This document shows, in pieces, positions 1 to 7,999 of a DNA stretch of 25,409 bases. How positions within the stretch are numbered: position 1 is the first letter of the stretch; every line of letters starts with the position of its first letter. The stretch is from the NCBI GenBank assembly GCA_903921455.1, contig CAIXPZ010000244.1, positions 1 to 25,409 of the forward strand, written 5' to 3'. The DNA is from an uncultured Verrucomicrobia subdivision 3 bacterium (GTDB lineage Bacteria > Verrucomicrobiota > Verrucomicrobiae > Limisphaerales > UBA11358). The translations under genes and the position numbers were made by a program. The notes under the pieces were generated by a model, which saw nothing but the letters and a program-made list of their open reading frames with translations, was not told the origin of the DNA and ran no database searches.

Positions 1-55
1 CTCCTGCCAACACTTTTTTGCGAATCTCAGCCCAGTCTTCCATATTGCGATACAT
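1..55 (-). CDS. IstA-like transposase, N-terminal fragment (runs off the left edge)
   Basis: Only the first 18 codons are visible: MYRNMEDWAEIRKKVLAG, starting at ATG 55, with an in-frame alternative ATG at 43. The 'DWAEIRKKVL.G' pattern is what I recall from IS21-family IstA proteins, just ahead of their helix-turn-helix region. IstA is the DDE transposase that works with the ATPase IstB. No catalytic residues can be seen because the gene continues out of the window. The identification leans on this short peptide plus the repeat structure of the adjacent DNA. No strong Shine-Dalgarno sequence precedes either start. Confidence 0.5.
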   Translation of the reverse strand, partial: MYRNMEDWAEIRKKVLAG

Positions 56-75
56 GCTTCATTGTTAATGAAGAT

Positions 76-132
76 GCCGCACTTTTGAACCGCCCCGTCA
101 CACACATGACCCCGCCGCACTTTTCAGCCGCC
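76..132. repeat. Two 19-bp direct repeats, subterminal in the IS end
   Basis: GCCGCACTTTTGAACCGCC (76-94) and GCCGCACTTTTCAGCCGCC (114-132) match at 17 of 19 positions and are offset by 38 bp. Repeats of this kind close to an IS21 tip are the usual binding sites for the transposase. That role is inferred here. Confidence 0.7.
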
Positions 133-199
133 GTTTACATCCAGACCGTTTAGCTCGCACGACCATATCCTCAAGCTGCAAAAGCTGACGGGTGGCCTG

Positions 200-3100
200 G
201 TGCTGGTCGCCAGCCACAAGCGGCCAAGTATCGCCGAACTCAACTTTTACTACCTGGTGTTGGGCAAACGGGAGCTGCACGATTACTTCATCAACTGTGT
301 CTTCCCGCCTGACATTTTGACCCAAGACCATCGGTACTCGGAATATTCAACCAAGCCGGGCGAGCGCCATGACATCACCATCGACCTGGAAAAAAAGACT
401 GAATTGCCTGACGGCAAATGGGTCAAGGATGAAAAGGTCAGCGATGCCGAAAAGGCGGTGCTAATCAAGGCGCTGAGAAAAATAAAACACGTCGCGTGGG
501 CCGGGCCAACCCCGCATGGAGTCCATTGCGGAATTTATTTCAAGGAATGGACGCTGAGCTGTTACTCCCGCTGTATCTTGGCTTGGTTCGACCAAAAGCT
601 AAAGAAGGCGGGCTACCACGGGCCGCTGGTCATTGATTGGTCGCCTTCGGTCAACTGTAACCGTCCCTCCCGGTTTCTCGACAAATTCAGCTTTTTTAAG
701 GAAGTGGAGCCGTTGGATACCGCGCCTATCGTCGAAAAGGAATTCAAGCTGCCTGACCTGTTTGCATCCGTGACTCCCGGCTACGGCGATGTCAGAGAAC
801 GGCGCATGGCTTTGCGGTGCCTGGCCAATATGCTGACCGTCGAAGAGACGGCCTTTGAGGTCGGCAAATCAGAGGATTGGGTCAAGGAGGTTCGGCGTTC
901 CGCCGGCAAACAGAAGGCATTTAACCCGTTTAATCAGGATGTCGGTCGCGTCATCGAACCCAAAACCAATGATGGTCGAACCTGGCTTGAGAGTCTTCCA
1001 CGAAAAGAATTATACTTGAACGCTGCCTGGGCGTGGAACGTGTGCTGGAGTCAGTCCATGGACTTGCCGACAGCCATCAGCCACGTCTTTACCAGCTCGG
1101 ATTTTGAAGAATTGCTGTGCCTCCTCGAACAGGCCCACAGAGAGTCCATCCAGCTCAACCAGGGTCATCCCAAATACAAAACCTTCTGGTCATGGGTGGT
1201 AGCCGACATTACCCGGTGCCATAAACAGTTTGGGGATGGTGATAATTTCGTCAGGCGAAAAACCGCCGACAAAATCAAAGATATTGTCATCCGGCATTGC
1301 GCCAAAACTGGCAAAACCAAGGTCCACATTACGGAAATCTCAAAACTGTCCGGTAGTAACTACAAAACAGTCAAAAAGGCGTTTGATAAATTCGGGCTAA
1401 CTTCCCAAGGAAAAACGAAAGGCAAGTTGTTCGCCGTTCCTTCGACTTGGCTGACGGCAAGCCAGCCAGCGGCTAAGACTCCAAAACCGCCCAAGGGAGG
1501 CTCAAAGATTTCCCCAGAAACGTCCCTTCTCCGTCCCGCAACCATATGTACTGGCGAAATAACCCGTTCAAAACCAATGGAATCTATAACGGAATTAACC
1601 TTTGAAGCGTTCTGGAAAAGTCTCCTTCCGGGGATTGAAAGAGGCGCGATGAACCCATATCCACTGGAAATGGACTATGACCTTGGAATGATTGAGCGGG
1701 CGTTACGGCCGCATTTCAAAGCCCACGACGATTGGCGGCAACTGACAAAGCGCAAAAAAAATGAGCCGGAGCACAATTTGAAGGACGACTTGATGGATGT
1801 CGTTCGGCGGTGCCTGTCGCGGAACGGCGAAACATTGCACGAGCTGACGATGTTGAATCAAGTGCTGGAAGCCATCATCGGGAAACAGGCCACCGATTAC
1901 CAAGAGTGGTTGCTAAGGGAAGGTCTTGTCATTCCGGTTTCCCATTGGGCTGGGGCGGACCGGTATCGGGTGGCCTGGAAATACAATCTTTTGGGTGAGG
2001 CGCGGTTCGCGTGGCGGTTCGTGGAACATTGCCGGCGTGGCGGGACGGTCGAACTTTTCTATGGCGAGCCGGGTACAGGCAAAACGGAAAAACTGGCAGA
2101 TCGGCTTAACGCCTCTGGCAACAAAGGCGTCGGGGGCAGCGCCCAAAACGCCAGTGCGGAACTGCTGGAAAAACGCATCGCCAAATTAAATGGCCGACAG
2201 CGGATAAAAACCATCTACGGCGGGTATGATTTTGACCCGCATGACCTGCGCCCGAATGTAGATTTCATAAAGCGGAAGCAGTTCTTCGTGGATGAGTTTG
2301 GGCAGGTCAGTTGCGACGCGGCTGGATTGATGGCCATGCGGTGGAAGCCCGGTTCAACGGTGCTGATGGCGCTGGGGGTGGCACAGAACATGCCGGTCGG
2401 GCCGGGCCGCGTCGGGGAAGATTTGCTGGAATGGGCGGCGACAAACAGGGCAGCTTTGCCCGGCTATGTGCCACAACCCCTGACCACGAACCACCGCTTA
2501 AACAATCCGTTGGTTGCCGGCATCGTCCGTGGATTTCAGGCCGTCGGTCGGGGTGAAATTCCGATAGAAGGGCCGGGATTGAAAATCATCACCTGTCAGG
2601 ACAGGGAAGAAATCATTGAAAAGGTCATTTCTCTGGGCAAAAAACTGAAGGCCCTGTGCGTGCTGCCGACGCGCTATTCCGCCTCTGAGGTCAGCGAAGG
2701 CATAGCCGCTGCTGAAAACTACATTGCCGAACAGGACTTCTCTGATTTGAATTACAAACAGGGTGAGACTCTGATTGTCGATAATCCCTGCGCGAAAGCC
2801 CAAAAGCACGGATGGCACAATGGCACGGAGGTAGAAGCCGTCAAGTACACCCAGCGCAGTTATGATGAGAACGCAACCATCTTCGTGTTTGGACCCGGCA
2901 ACGCTTCGGCGGTCGAACTGGACCAGCGGGAAGTGTCCCGCAAACATGCGAGGACGGGGCACGCCATTCAAGGCATGGAGCGTCCGATTGTGGTCGTGGG
3001 CATCCTGCCTTCCCGTCCGGCCGACCGGCGGTGGCTCTACACGGCCATCAGCCGTAGCCAAGAAGAATGCTATATCGTTTGCACGGAAGCCGGGTTGAAG

Positions 3101-3295
3101 GAGTGTGTGGGAAAAGACCCTAAGCGCAGAACCCTGCTGCCGCTCCTACTGGATCGAGCACTGGCCGCGTTCAAAGCCGTGCCAGAACCAGAGCCGGTGG
3201 TCATAAAGCGGGTCCGCAAGGCGAAGAAGTCGCCACCGGCAGAACCTGGTAGGGAAACAAACACGCCAGAAGTAAAAATATTAGTAGAGGGATAG
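200..3295 (+). CDS. Primase/RecD-like helicase replication protein, 5' end cut off by an insertion sequence
   Basis: The protein (1031 residues from GTG 200) ends in an SF1-type helicase module of the RecD/TraA kind. Walker A GEPGTGKT is at about 622-629, Walker B FFVDEFGQ at 695-702, a TTNHRL motif near 762, GHAIQGME at 920-927 and LYTAISRS at 946-953. The middle (about 356-405) looks like a winged helix. The N-terminal 170 residues, including 'GPTPHGVHCGIYF' and 'DWSPSVNCNRPSRF', weakly recall VirE_N or primase-type domains; this is a guess. The frame stays open upstream with no ATG back to codon 140, where the IS-like end begins, and the peptide encoded by 140-199 looks like genuine protein. 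The natural start is therefore probably lost on the far side of the insertion, and GTG 200 may be only a default start. The likely role is replication or DNA unwinding of the mobile element. Confidence 0.85.
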   Translation: MLVASHKRPSIAELNFYYLVLGKRELHDYFINCVFPPDILTQDHRYSEYSTKPGERHDITIDLEKKTELPDGKWVKDEKVSDAEKAVLIKALRKIKHVAWAGPTPHGVHCGIYFKEWTLSCYSRCILAWFDQKLKKAGYHGPLVIDWSPSVNCNRPSRFLDKFSFFKEVEPLDTAPIVEKEFKLPDLFASVTPGYGDVRERRMALRCLANMLTVEETAFEVGKSEDWVKEVRRSAGKQKAFNPFNQDVGRVIEPKTNDGRTWLESLPRKELYLNAAWAWNVCWSQSMDLPTAISHVFTSSDFEELLCLLEQAHRESIQLNQGHPKYKTFWSWVVADITRCHKQFGDGDNFVRRKTADKIKDIVIRHCAKTGKTKVHITEISKLSGSNYKTVKKAFDKFGLTSQGKTKGKLFAVPSTWLTASQPAAKTPKPPKGGSKISPETSLLRPATICTGEITRSKPMESITELTFEAFWKSLLPGIERGAMNPYPLEMDYDLGMIERALRPHFKAHDDWRQLTKRKKNEPEHNLKDDLMDVVRRCLSRNGETLHELTMLNQVLEAIIGKQATDYQEWLLREGLVIPVSHWAGADRYRVAWKYNLLGEARFAWRFVEHCRRGGTVELFYGEPGTGKTEKLADRLNASGNKGVGGSAQNASAELLEKRIAKLNGRQRIKTIYGGYDFDPHDLRPNVDFIKRKQFFVDEFGQVSCDAAGLMAMRWKPGSTVLMALGVAQNMPVGPGRVGEDLLEWAATNRAALPGYVPQPLTTNHRLNNPLVAGIVRGFQAVGRGEIPIEGPGLKIITCQDREEIIEKVISLGKKLKALCVLPTRYSASEVSEGIAAAENYIAEQDFSDLNYKQGETLIVDNPCAKAQKHGWHNGTEVEAVKYTQRSYDENATIFVFGPGNASAVELDQREVSRKHARTGHAIQGMERPIVVVGILPSRPADRRWLYTAISRSQEECYIVCTEAGLKECVGKDPKRRTLLPLLLDRALAAFKAVPEPEPVVIKRVRKAKKSPPAEPGRETNTPEVKILVEG

Positions 3296-3333
3296 GTGAA
3301 CCAGTGGATAATGGATGCTAGGAACCAATTATT

Positions 3334-3768
3334 ATGAAAAAAATGCCGATTTCCGCGTGGGATGCACTGGTCGCCGACGTGACGCGCTGCATCGAGAAAG
3401 TCGAGTTTCGTGCCGTTTATGAGCGGAACGATCCAAGCATTCAGTCCATTGTCGTCATTCCACAGGATGTGCCGATGGCAGAATATATCGCCGGCCTGCT
3501 GGATGGCTCGCCGCGTCCCGTCAGCATTAAAGCGAAGGTAGACAGTGGGGAGGTGCAAGTTTGGCCCTCATTCCTGAAATTGAAGGAGGATTTGCGCCAG
3601 GGCAGCCCGGACTGGGCGGAGGCAAAAAAATTGCAGCTGCACATTCTCGGCAAACTCGACCAGATGGTCCGCGTTTACTATTGCCCGCCGGGTCACTTCG
3701 TTCAATTCACGGGCGAAGTTTGTGCTTCGACCAATTTGCTGACGGATTCATGGTTGGCGCAATTGTGA
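3334..3768 (+). CDS. Hypothetical protein of the mobile element (144 aa)
   Basis: I do not recognise this protein. It is soluble-looking, with no signal peptide or membrane segment, and starts MKKMPISAWDALVADVTRCI. It lies 38 bp downstream of the helicase gene on the same strand, with an AGGAA motif about 10 bp before ATG 3334, so co-transcription is likely. The regular mix of charged and hydrophobic residues and the fair ribosome binding site support a real gene. No catalytic motif is evident. It could be an accessory replication or element-maintenance protein, but nothing in the sequence shows this. Confidence 0.7.
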   Translation: MKKMPISAWDALVADVTRCIEKVEFRAVYERNDPSIQSIVVIPQDVPMAEYIAGLLDGSPRPVSIKAKVDSGEVQVWPSFLKLKEDLRQGSPDWAEAKKLQLHILGKLDQMVRVYYCPPGHFVQFTGEVCASTNLLTDSWLAQL

Positions 3769-3793
3769 TTTATTCCGGCACCAGCGCGGATGC

Positions 3794-4102
3794 CTACAAG
3801 TCGAACGGACAAAAGGGTTCTGTGGGTTTTTTATTTGTCAGTATCAAGCTGATTTCGTCCGCCTTTGCAAACAGAGTGTTCATCGTGCGTTGTAGCTCCG
3901 CATCCCCACCGTCCCATAGCGTATCAATCGTTTGGTAGAGCATACCTAGTTGCCCTAAACGAAACGCCCAACAAGTTTTTTCATCTACCACTAGGTTCGA
4001 GGATGGTGCCGATTCCCTAAAATATGCTGAAACGCAGGTGGATTCGCAAGCCTCCTTGCGCAGCTCTTCCAGAGAATAGTTTAGAGAAGCAATAATATCC
4101 AT
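3794..4102 (-). CDS. Hypothetical protein on the opposite strand (102 aa)
   Basis: An open frame from ATG 4102 encodes a mainly alpha-helical, acidic soluble protein beginning MDIIASLNYSLEELRKEACE, with four cysteines. It has no recognisable family motif. It is the only minus-strand frame between the helicase group and the mobilization operon. It converges on the preceding gene (26-bp gap) and diverges from the mob operon, so the 110 bp to its right would hold promoters for both directions. The composition reads like a real protein rather than a shadow, and no plausible competing frame covers the region. Single small genes between replication and mob modules are often cargo, but its function is unknown. 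Confidence 0.6.
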   Translation of the reverse strand: MDIIASLNYSLEELRKEACESTCVSAYFRESAPSSNLVVDEKTCWAFRLGQLGMLYQTIDTLWDGGDAELQRTMNTLFAKADEISLILTNKKPTEPFCPFDL

Positions 4103-4212
4103 AGTGCTTCATTTTACTAGCCATGGGGGTGTCCACGCTACTTGGCAAATGATGTTAAAATAGGCAAAAATAAATTCGGAGTGAGATACCCCCTGGGGAT
4201 TACAACAAGGGG
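4103..4212. other. Divergent intergenic region; possible oriT or promoter site
   Basis: This 110-bp gap separates the minus-strand hypothetical gene from the mobilization operon. It contains an AT-rich part around 4150-4175 and the palindrome CCCCCTGGGG near 4191-4200, followed by a G-rich stretch directly against the next ATG. Origins of transfer commonly lie just upstream of mobC/relaxase operons, so this is the best local candidate. No nic-site consensus was recognised. Confidence 0.3.
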
Positions 4213-4575
4213 ATGTCAAAACATTCTCAACTGCCAAGCCTGCAATCGCTCATACGCGAGCGCCTCACCGCCATGGGGGTGGTTCACCTTCCCGCTGCCG
4301 CCCTTGCCATTATAGAACGCGACGTGCTCAAGGGCTGCACGCGTGTCGTGCTGCGCTCGGTCACTGGACCGAAGATTGGCAAGGCTCTGGCGGCAGCGCT
4401 GGCCGCGCCAGCGGCCACACAGGGTTCCAAGGGGTCGCCAGACCCTTTGGCCAGTAGCTGTGATGCGCCGAAGGCGCTGAACAGCGTAACTGGCCAAACA
4501 CAGACCACAGAGGACACCAGTGTCGTTACCTGTGAGGCTGGGGCGTCAAATCAACCGACAGGAGGGGGCGTATGA
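4213..4575 (+). CDS. Hypothetical protein, first gene of the mobilization operon (120 aa)
   Basis: The first 70 residues look folded and mainly helical (SLQSLIRERLTAMGVVHLP, then an Ala-rich helix). The last 50 are Ser/Thr/Gly/Ala-rich and probably disordered. The stop overlaps the start of the MobC-like gene as ATGA, so translation is coupled to the mobilization genes and a role in transfer is likely. An AAGGGG stretch abuts the ATG directly, which is too close to be a normal ribosome binding site. The internal ATG at codon 21 is an alternative start. I do not recognise a family; a small DNA-binding relaxosome component is possible but unproven. Confidence 0.65.
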   Translation: MSKHSQLPSLQSLIRERLTAMGVVHLPAAALAIIERDVLKGCTRVVLRSVTGPKIGKALAAALAAPAATQGSKGSPDPLASSCDAPKALNSVTGQTQTTEDTSVVTCEAGASNQPTGGGV

Positions 4576-4856
4576 GCGGCCGAAACCCAGCTGTGACCCT
4601 CGGTCGCGCACGCCTGCCCAAAGACATCGCAGTGCCCCTTAAGGCGCTGCCACGGGGCATCAGGGGCCGCACAGTGGGCCTTATACTGCTCGCCCATAAT
4701 CAGGGCCTAGACATCCCAAAACTGGTGTCGGCGGCGACGGAAATGCGCCGCCTCGGTGTGCTTCTGAATCAATCTCTCCGAGTGTCGCGGGGCACCTCGG
4801 TGGACACAGATGCCCTGGCATCGGCGGTCAAACTGATAGGAGGACTCTGGCCATGA
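4572..4856 (+). CDS. MobC-like mobilization accessory protein (94 aa)
   Basis: MobC proteins bind oriT DNA and help the relaxase open it. The visible support is the C-terminal helix pattern 'EMRRLGVLLNQSLRVSRG' followed by 'DALASAVKLIGGLW', which resembles the 'LG.NLNQ.AR..N' helix of MobC, and a basic N-terminal half suited to DNA contact. The gene overlaps its neighbours by ATGA at both ends (4572 and 4853), lying directly before the relaxase as mobC genes usually do. The similarity is partial, so the name relies as much on position as on sequence. Confidence 0.65.
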   Translation: MSGRNPAVTLGRARLPKDIAVPLKALPRGIRGRTVGLILLAHNQGLDIPKLVSAATEMRRLGVLLNQSLRVSRGTSVDTDALASAVKLIGGLWP

Positions 4857-5803
4857 ACACCCCACTAGCCATCGTAAATTTCAAGGCTACCTCTCGCGTG
4901 GTGGAGGCGATTCGGTATTTTTCAGACCCCAAAAAGGTCACTGCCTTTTATGGAGATTTAGATGCGGGCTACCCCAAAGGCACGCCCAAACAACTCGCTG
5001 AATTGCTTTTAGCATACCATCACGATCCGCGCGCCAAGCGGGTGTGTCGGACTGCGCTTATCTCGGTGAAAACGCCAAATAATGCGAGCAAGGATGAGCT
5101 GGCGGACATCGACCGTCGGTTGCTTCAAGCTGCCAGGGATTTCCAAAAAGTGATGGGCATCGCGTCGATGTTGGGCTGGGTGCATGGCAATACGGCAACC
5201 CGCCATATTCATCTGCTTTTTGCTAACAGCAATGGTCGGCGAACATTGGATTTAAGGCCGAAGTTTTTGAAGGAATTGCAGGCAATGCAATGGACGATGC
5301 AATTCTTATCTGGCCGGGGCAAAGGCCGCCGTAAGGCGCTGCCGATGTATCCCAAAGCAAAACGGCTAGATACACGGCTCCTGGCAGCAGCCCTGTTGGA
5401 TTCCAAAGGCAAGTTGCGGCGTGACCGGTGGGACAGGCTCGTTCGCTCCGGTAAAGTTACCGATTTTCGCCGCCGAAATAACGGCTCCGTCATTTCCTTT
5501 CAATTTCAGGGGCGGCGCATTCGCTTATCCACCTTAACCAATTTCCTTGGCTTGCTCGGCGGGCAAACTTCCGCTGGGTCGGGCTGGGGAGAAAACCAAT
5601 CAGAAACTATGACAACACTAATAGATCCAAATGCAGCGCTGCCCGAAGCGTTGCAAGAGGCTTTCACAGACTCGGGATTCACCTCACGCGATGTCCAAGA
5701 AATTCTCAAGGACATCCGCGAGGCGCAGGGGCAAGTCCAGAAAATCAATATGGCCGCGCCAAAAAACCAACCGAAACCCCAAAACGACATTTCAATAGTA
5801 TGA
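4853..5803 (+). CDS. MobA/VirD2-type relaxase (316 aa)
   Basis: Relaxases nick the transferred strand at oriT and stay covalently bound through a tyrosine. The metal-binding histidine motif is clear: RHIHLLFANSNGR at about 117-129 (H118, H120), followed by the typical 'LDLRPKFLKELQ' helix. Y22 in 'AIRYFSD' is the likely nucleophile, with Y33 as an alternative. The nuclease domain fills about residues 1-160. The remainder is basic up to about residue 230 and ends in a less ordered tail. At 316 residues it is short for a relaxase and carries no helicase or primase domain. Both ends overlap their neighbours as ATGA, so the four mob genes form one tightly coupled operon. Confidence 0.8.
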   Translation: MNTPLAIVNFKATSRVVEAIRYFSDPKKVTAFYGDLDAGYPKGTPKQLAELLLAYHHDPRAKRVCRTALISVKTPNNASKDELADIDRRLLQAARDFQKVMGIASMLGWVHGNTATRHIHLLFANSNGRRTLDLRPKFLKELQAMQWTMQFLSGRGKGRRKALPMYPKAKRLDTRLLAAALLDSKGKLRRDRWDRLVRSGKVTDFRRRNNGSVISFQFQGRRIRLSTLTNFLGLLGGQTSAGSGWGENQSETMTTLIDPNAALPEALQEAFTDSGFTSRDVQEILKDIREAQGQVQKINMAAPKNQPKPQNDISIV

Positions 5804-6633
5804 ACCTACCATTTCGTTCTTTTCCAGAGTCTCTAGTGCCGAAGCAACCGGTGCCCAAACAGCCAGCCATCAATCCGGTTCAAGGGCAGAAGCAAAATCT
5901 AGGTGCTGTTGGTGACGGCAAAAAGGGCGGCTCAGTGGCTGATACCGAAACCGTGCTTGGGCATCAGCAGCAGCAAAAAATGGCCCTTCTGCGTCAAGAG
6001 CTTTGCGCCTTGGAGCTTCTGAAGCAACAGGGGATGCAATGCGATGAAGACATAGCTTCCAAGTTCACGGAATTGTCCTGCCATATCCACATTGACGAGT
6101 GGAATAAGCTACTTCCTGTCTTCGACGCAATAAACCGGCTGGGAGCGGAATATCACAACGCGATTGTAATATTCGGGGGCTGGCATCATTCAGGCGAGCT
6201 GGAAAACATCAACGCGCCGTCCGGCGACCTGCTGATGGCGATGCGGTATTATCGGGGGCTGTTGAAGTTAGAAGCTGCCTGCAACGCGGTCAAAACCGGG
6301 GGCAACAAGCAATGGAGCACAACCATTCCTAAACTTCGGGAACATGTGAAAACCTACCAAAACATCTTGCCTGAGCAATTGCGGAAACAACCGCCAGAAA
6401 TGGTGGGCGAACTGTTGAAGTTCACGGAAAAGAAAAAGCCCCTCGTGGGTTCGGAAATCGAAACGGCATTGCTGTTCCTGCATCCGCGAATCTTCGCGTT
6501 TTCGCCAACGTCTAAAAATGCCGCTGATGGTTGGCAATGTTTCCGCCGGTTCGTATTCGCGTATCGCAACCTGGTGAAAACCTTTCGCTGCGAATTTGGG
6601 GTGTGCTATTGGGGAATTTACCCGTCCGCGTAG
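5800..6633 (+). CDS. Hypothetical protein coupled to the relaxase (277 aa)
   Basis: The gene overlaps the relaxase stop by ATGA, so it should be made together with it. The first 60 residues are rich in Pro, Gln and Lys and look like a flexible linker. A helical region follows (about 60-130), then a segment with 'AIVIFGGWHHSGEL', and then a basic helical C-terminal half. There is no signal peptide, and I recognise no family. Last position in the mob operon suggests a transfer or post-transfer function, but this is inference. It ends 13 bp from the convergent membrane-protein gene, with no terminator visible between them. Confidence 0.7.
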   Translation: MNLPFRSFPESLVPKQPVPKQPAINPVQGQKQNLGAVGDGKKGGSVADTETVLGHQQQQKMALLRQELCALELLKQQGMQCDEDIASKFTELSCHIHIDEWNKLLPVFDAINRLGAEYHNAIVIFGGWHHSGELENINAPSGDLLMAMRYYRGLLKLEAACNAVKTGGNKQWSTTIPKLREHVKTYQNILPEQLRKQPPEMVGELLKFTEKKKPLVGSEIETALLFLHPRIFAFSPTSKNAADGWQCFRRFVFAYRNLVKTFRCEFGVCYWGIYPSA

Positions 6634-6646
6634 TAAAATATCCCGA

Positions 6647-6832
6647 TCACCCGATGGTGTTGGGATTCCGTCCATGCCAGCGGGTCGCCAGCGCAGGCGC
6701 GTGCTTAACGGGGCTGTGGCCGCTGAAAGCCGCCCTGCGCTCGCGGCGGAAACGAATAAACAAGCCGATGGCGCTGCCGAGCAACGCGCCGGCAGCACAG
6801 GCGTAAAACAGGTCTCGAAGCAAATTCGTCAT
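6647..6832 (-). CDS. Small single-pass membrane protein coupled to the integrase (61 aa)
   Basis: The ATG at 6830-6832 overlaps the integrase stop as ATGA. The short protein starts MTNLLRDLFYACAAGALLGS. One hydrophobic segment (about residues 8-26) is rich in small residues and is followed by the positively charged FRRERR, so the C-terminus should face the cytoplasm. The tail of about 30 residues is basic and polar. Exact overlap with the integrase stop and a clean membrane segment argue for a real gene. Such a protein could be a small toxin, holin-like or anchoring protein; no family is recognised. Another in-frame ATG at 6931 lies inside the integrase gene and is less likely as the start. 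Confidence 0.55.
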   Translation of the reverse strand: MTNLLRDLFYACAAGALLGSAIGLFIRFRRERRAAFSGHSPVKHAPALATRWHGRNPNTIG

Positions 6833-7977
6833 ATAAACTTCATTTTTTCCGCCTGTTTCGCGGAGTGTGTTTGCCTCAAATGCCCGTAGATGAGCATGGC
6901 CGTGCGCCCGCCATCTTTGTGTCCCAACCAAGCGGCAACAGTTGGGATGTCCACGCCCGATTCAATGCAGCGCGTAGCGAAGATATGACGCAAGTCGTGG
7001 TGGGAGAGGTGGGCAACGCGAGCCGCCTTGCAAGCGGTTGTCAACACAGACTGGAGCGATTTAGTTGGAAGGAGTGGCACCAGTTTCTCTGGATCCTTTG
7101 GGTCAGGTGGTGGCGGCGGAACATTTCGCTCAATGCGACGGATTAGTGCCTTGAGGTCGGGGAAAAGCGGGATGGTGTAGTCGCCAGTTTTTGCTTTGCG
7201 AATGTAGAGAATGTCCTTGTCCCAATGCACGTCTTCACGTTTAACGTTCCTGGCTGAATCCACCCGAACGCCCGAAAACAAAAGGAAATCGAAAAGGTAT
7301 CCCCCAAGCGTTCCTTTTTTGAAGCACTGGGAATAAAGTTGGATGCGCAACTTTTTCACCTGTGCGTGATCCGGCAACTTTAGCGTCATTCGTTTGAAGT
7401 CGTAATCCACGGCCACATATGACAGTCCGTGGCTGATGTCTTCAACAAATTCCCGGGCCATCATCTTTTCCCGAACTGCAAAAGCCAACAACTCGCGAAT
7501 GACCGTCACGGCTCCGTTGGTGCGCGTGGCACTGAAATGACTCCGATGTTTGGCTACCCAAAGGGACAGTTGCTTCTCCGTCAGTTCGTTCAGCTCCTGT
7601 GGTTCAAAAAATATCCAAGTTTTATCATCCTTGGGGTCAGCACTGCCCCAAGTTTTTTTGATTTGGACAACACAGGCTTTTTTATATTCGATTGACCTTT
7701 CGGACAGGTCGCCCTTGGTTTGGCGCTTTTCCAGGTCATCGAAATATGGCTCTATGATGCCACCAAATGTTGAGCCACTTGGCGGGCGGACAACATTCAG
7801 CTGCACCATGTGCTGCCGCAAGCGTTCCCGTGCCGTTTCGTAGTCTTCGGTCTTAAGCGAGATGCGCTTCCGAACACCTTTTGCTTGCACCCGAAAATAG
7901 TATGTGCCAGACTCCGCGAGTCGCAGTAGTCCTGGAATTTTAGTTGTTTCCCATGTCTGCTTGCGTGGTGCGCTCAT
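6829..7977 (-). CDS. Tyrosine recombinase / integrase (382 aa)
   Basis: This enzyme would integrate and excise the element. The catalytic residues are visible: R238 in 'SGVRVDSARN', K263 in 'KAKTGDYTIPL', H327 and R330 in 'HHDLRH', H353 in 'LGHKDG' and the nucleophile Y364 in 'LIYGHL'. Residues 75-180 look like the core-binding domain, and an arm-binding-type N-terminus precedes it. The start at 7977 (MSAPRKQ) is chosen because the longer frame to 8130 simply reads through the antisense of the tRNA-Ser gene. The gene points away from the tRNA, whose 5' end is 59 bp from the start codon. It is followed by an ATGA-coupled small membrane protein. Confidence 0.9.
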   Translation of the reverse strand: MSAPRKQTWETTKIPGLLRLAESGTYYFRVQAKGVRKRISLKTEDYETARERLRQHMVQLNVVRPPSGSTFGGIIEPYFDDLEKRQTKGDLSERSIEYKKACVVQIKKTWGSADPKDDKTWIFFEPQELNELTEKQLSLWVAKHRSHFSATRTNGAVTVIRELLAFAVREKMMAREFVEDISHGLSYVAVDYDFKRMTLKLPDHAQVKKLRIQLYSQCFKKGTLGGYLFDFLLFSGVRVDSARNVKREDVHWDKDILYIRKAKTGDYTIPLFPDLKALIRRIERNVPPPPPDPKDPEKLVPLLPTKSLQSVLTTACKAARVAHLSHHDLRHIFATRCIESGVDIPTVAAWLGHKDGGRTAMLIYGHLRQTHSAKQAEKMKFI

Positions 7978-7999
7978 GACAGGTTCATCATCGCAGGTG

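Larger units (their letters stand above)
1..139 (-). mobile_element. End of an IS21-family-like insertion sequence (rest lies left of the window)
   Basis: Read on the minus strand, this stretch starts TGTAAACGG at 139, carries two copies of a 19-bp repeat, and leads into a reading frame starting with MYRNMEDWAEIRKKVLAG. That peptide resembles the N-terminus of IstA transposases of IS21-type elements. Such elements typically begin with TG and carry repeated subterminal transposase-binding sites, which fits the layout. To the right of 139 the open frame of the helicase gene begins at once, so the element appears to be inserted into that gene. The exact boundary at 139/140 is inferred from the TG end. 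The target-site duplication and the other end are outside the window. Confidence 0.6.

Noticed and set aside
4121..4281. 12-bp direct repeat GCCATGGGGGTG at 4121 and 4270
   Set aside because: Short, one copy inside a gene, no other structure; probably chance.
6268..6798. Minus-strand frame of 176 codons overlapping the end of the mob operon
   Set aside because: Runs opposite the last mob gene and across the membrane-protein gene in another frame; its composition is shadow-like.
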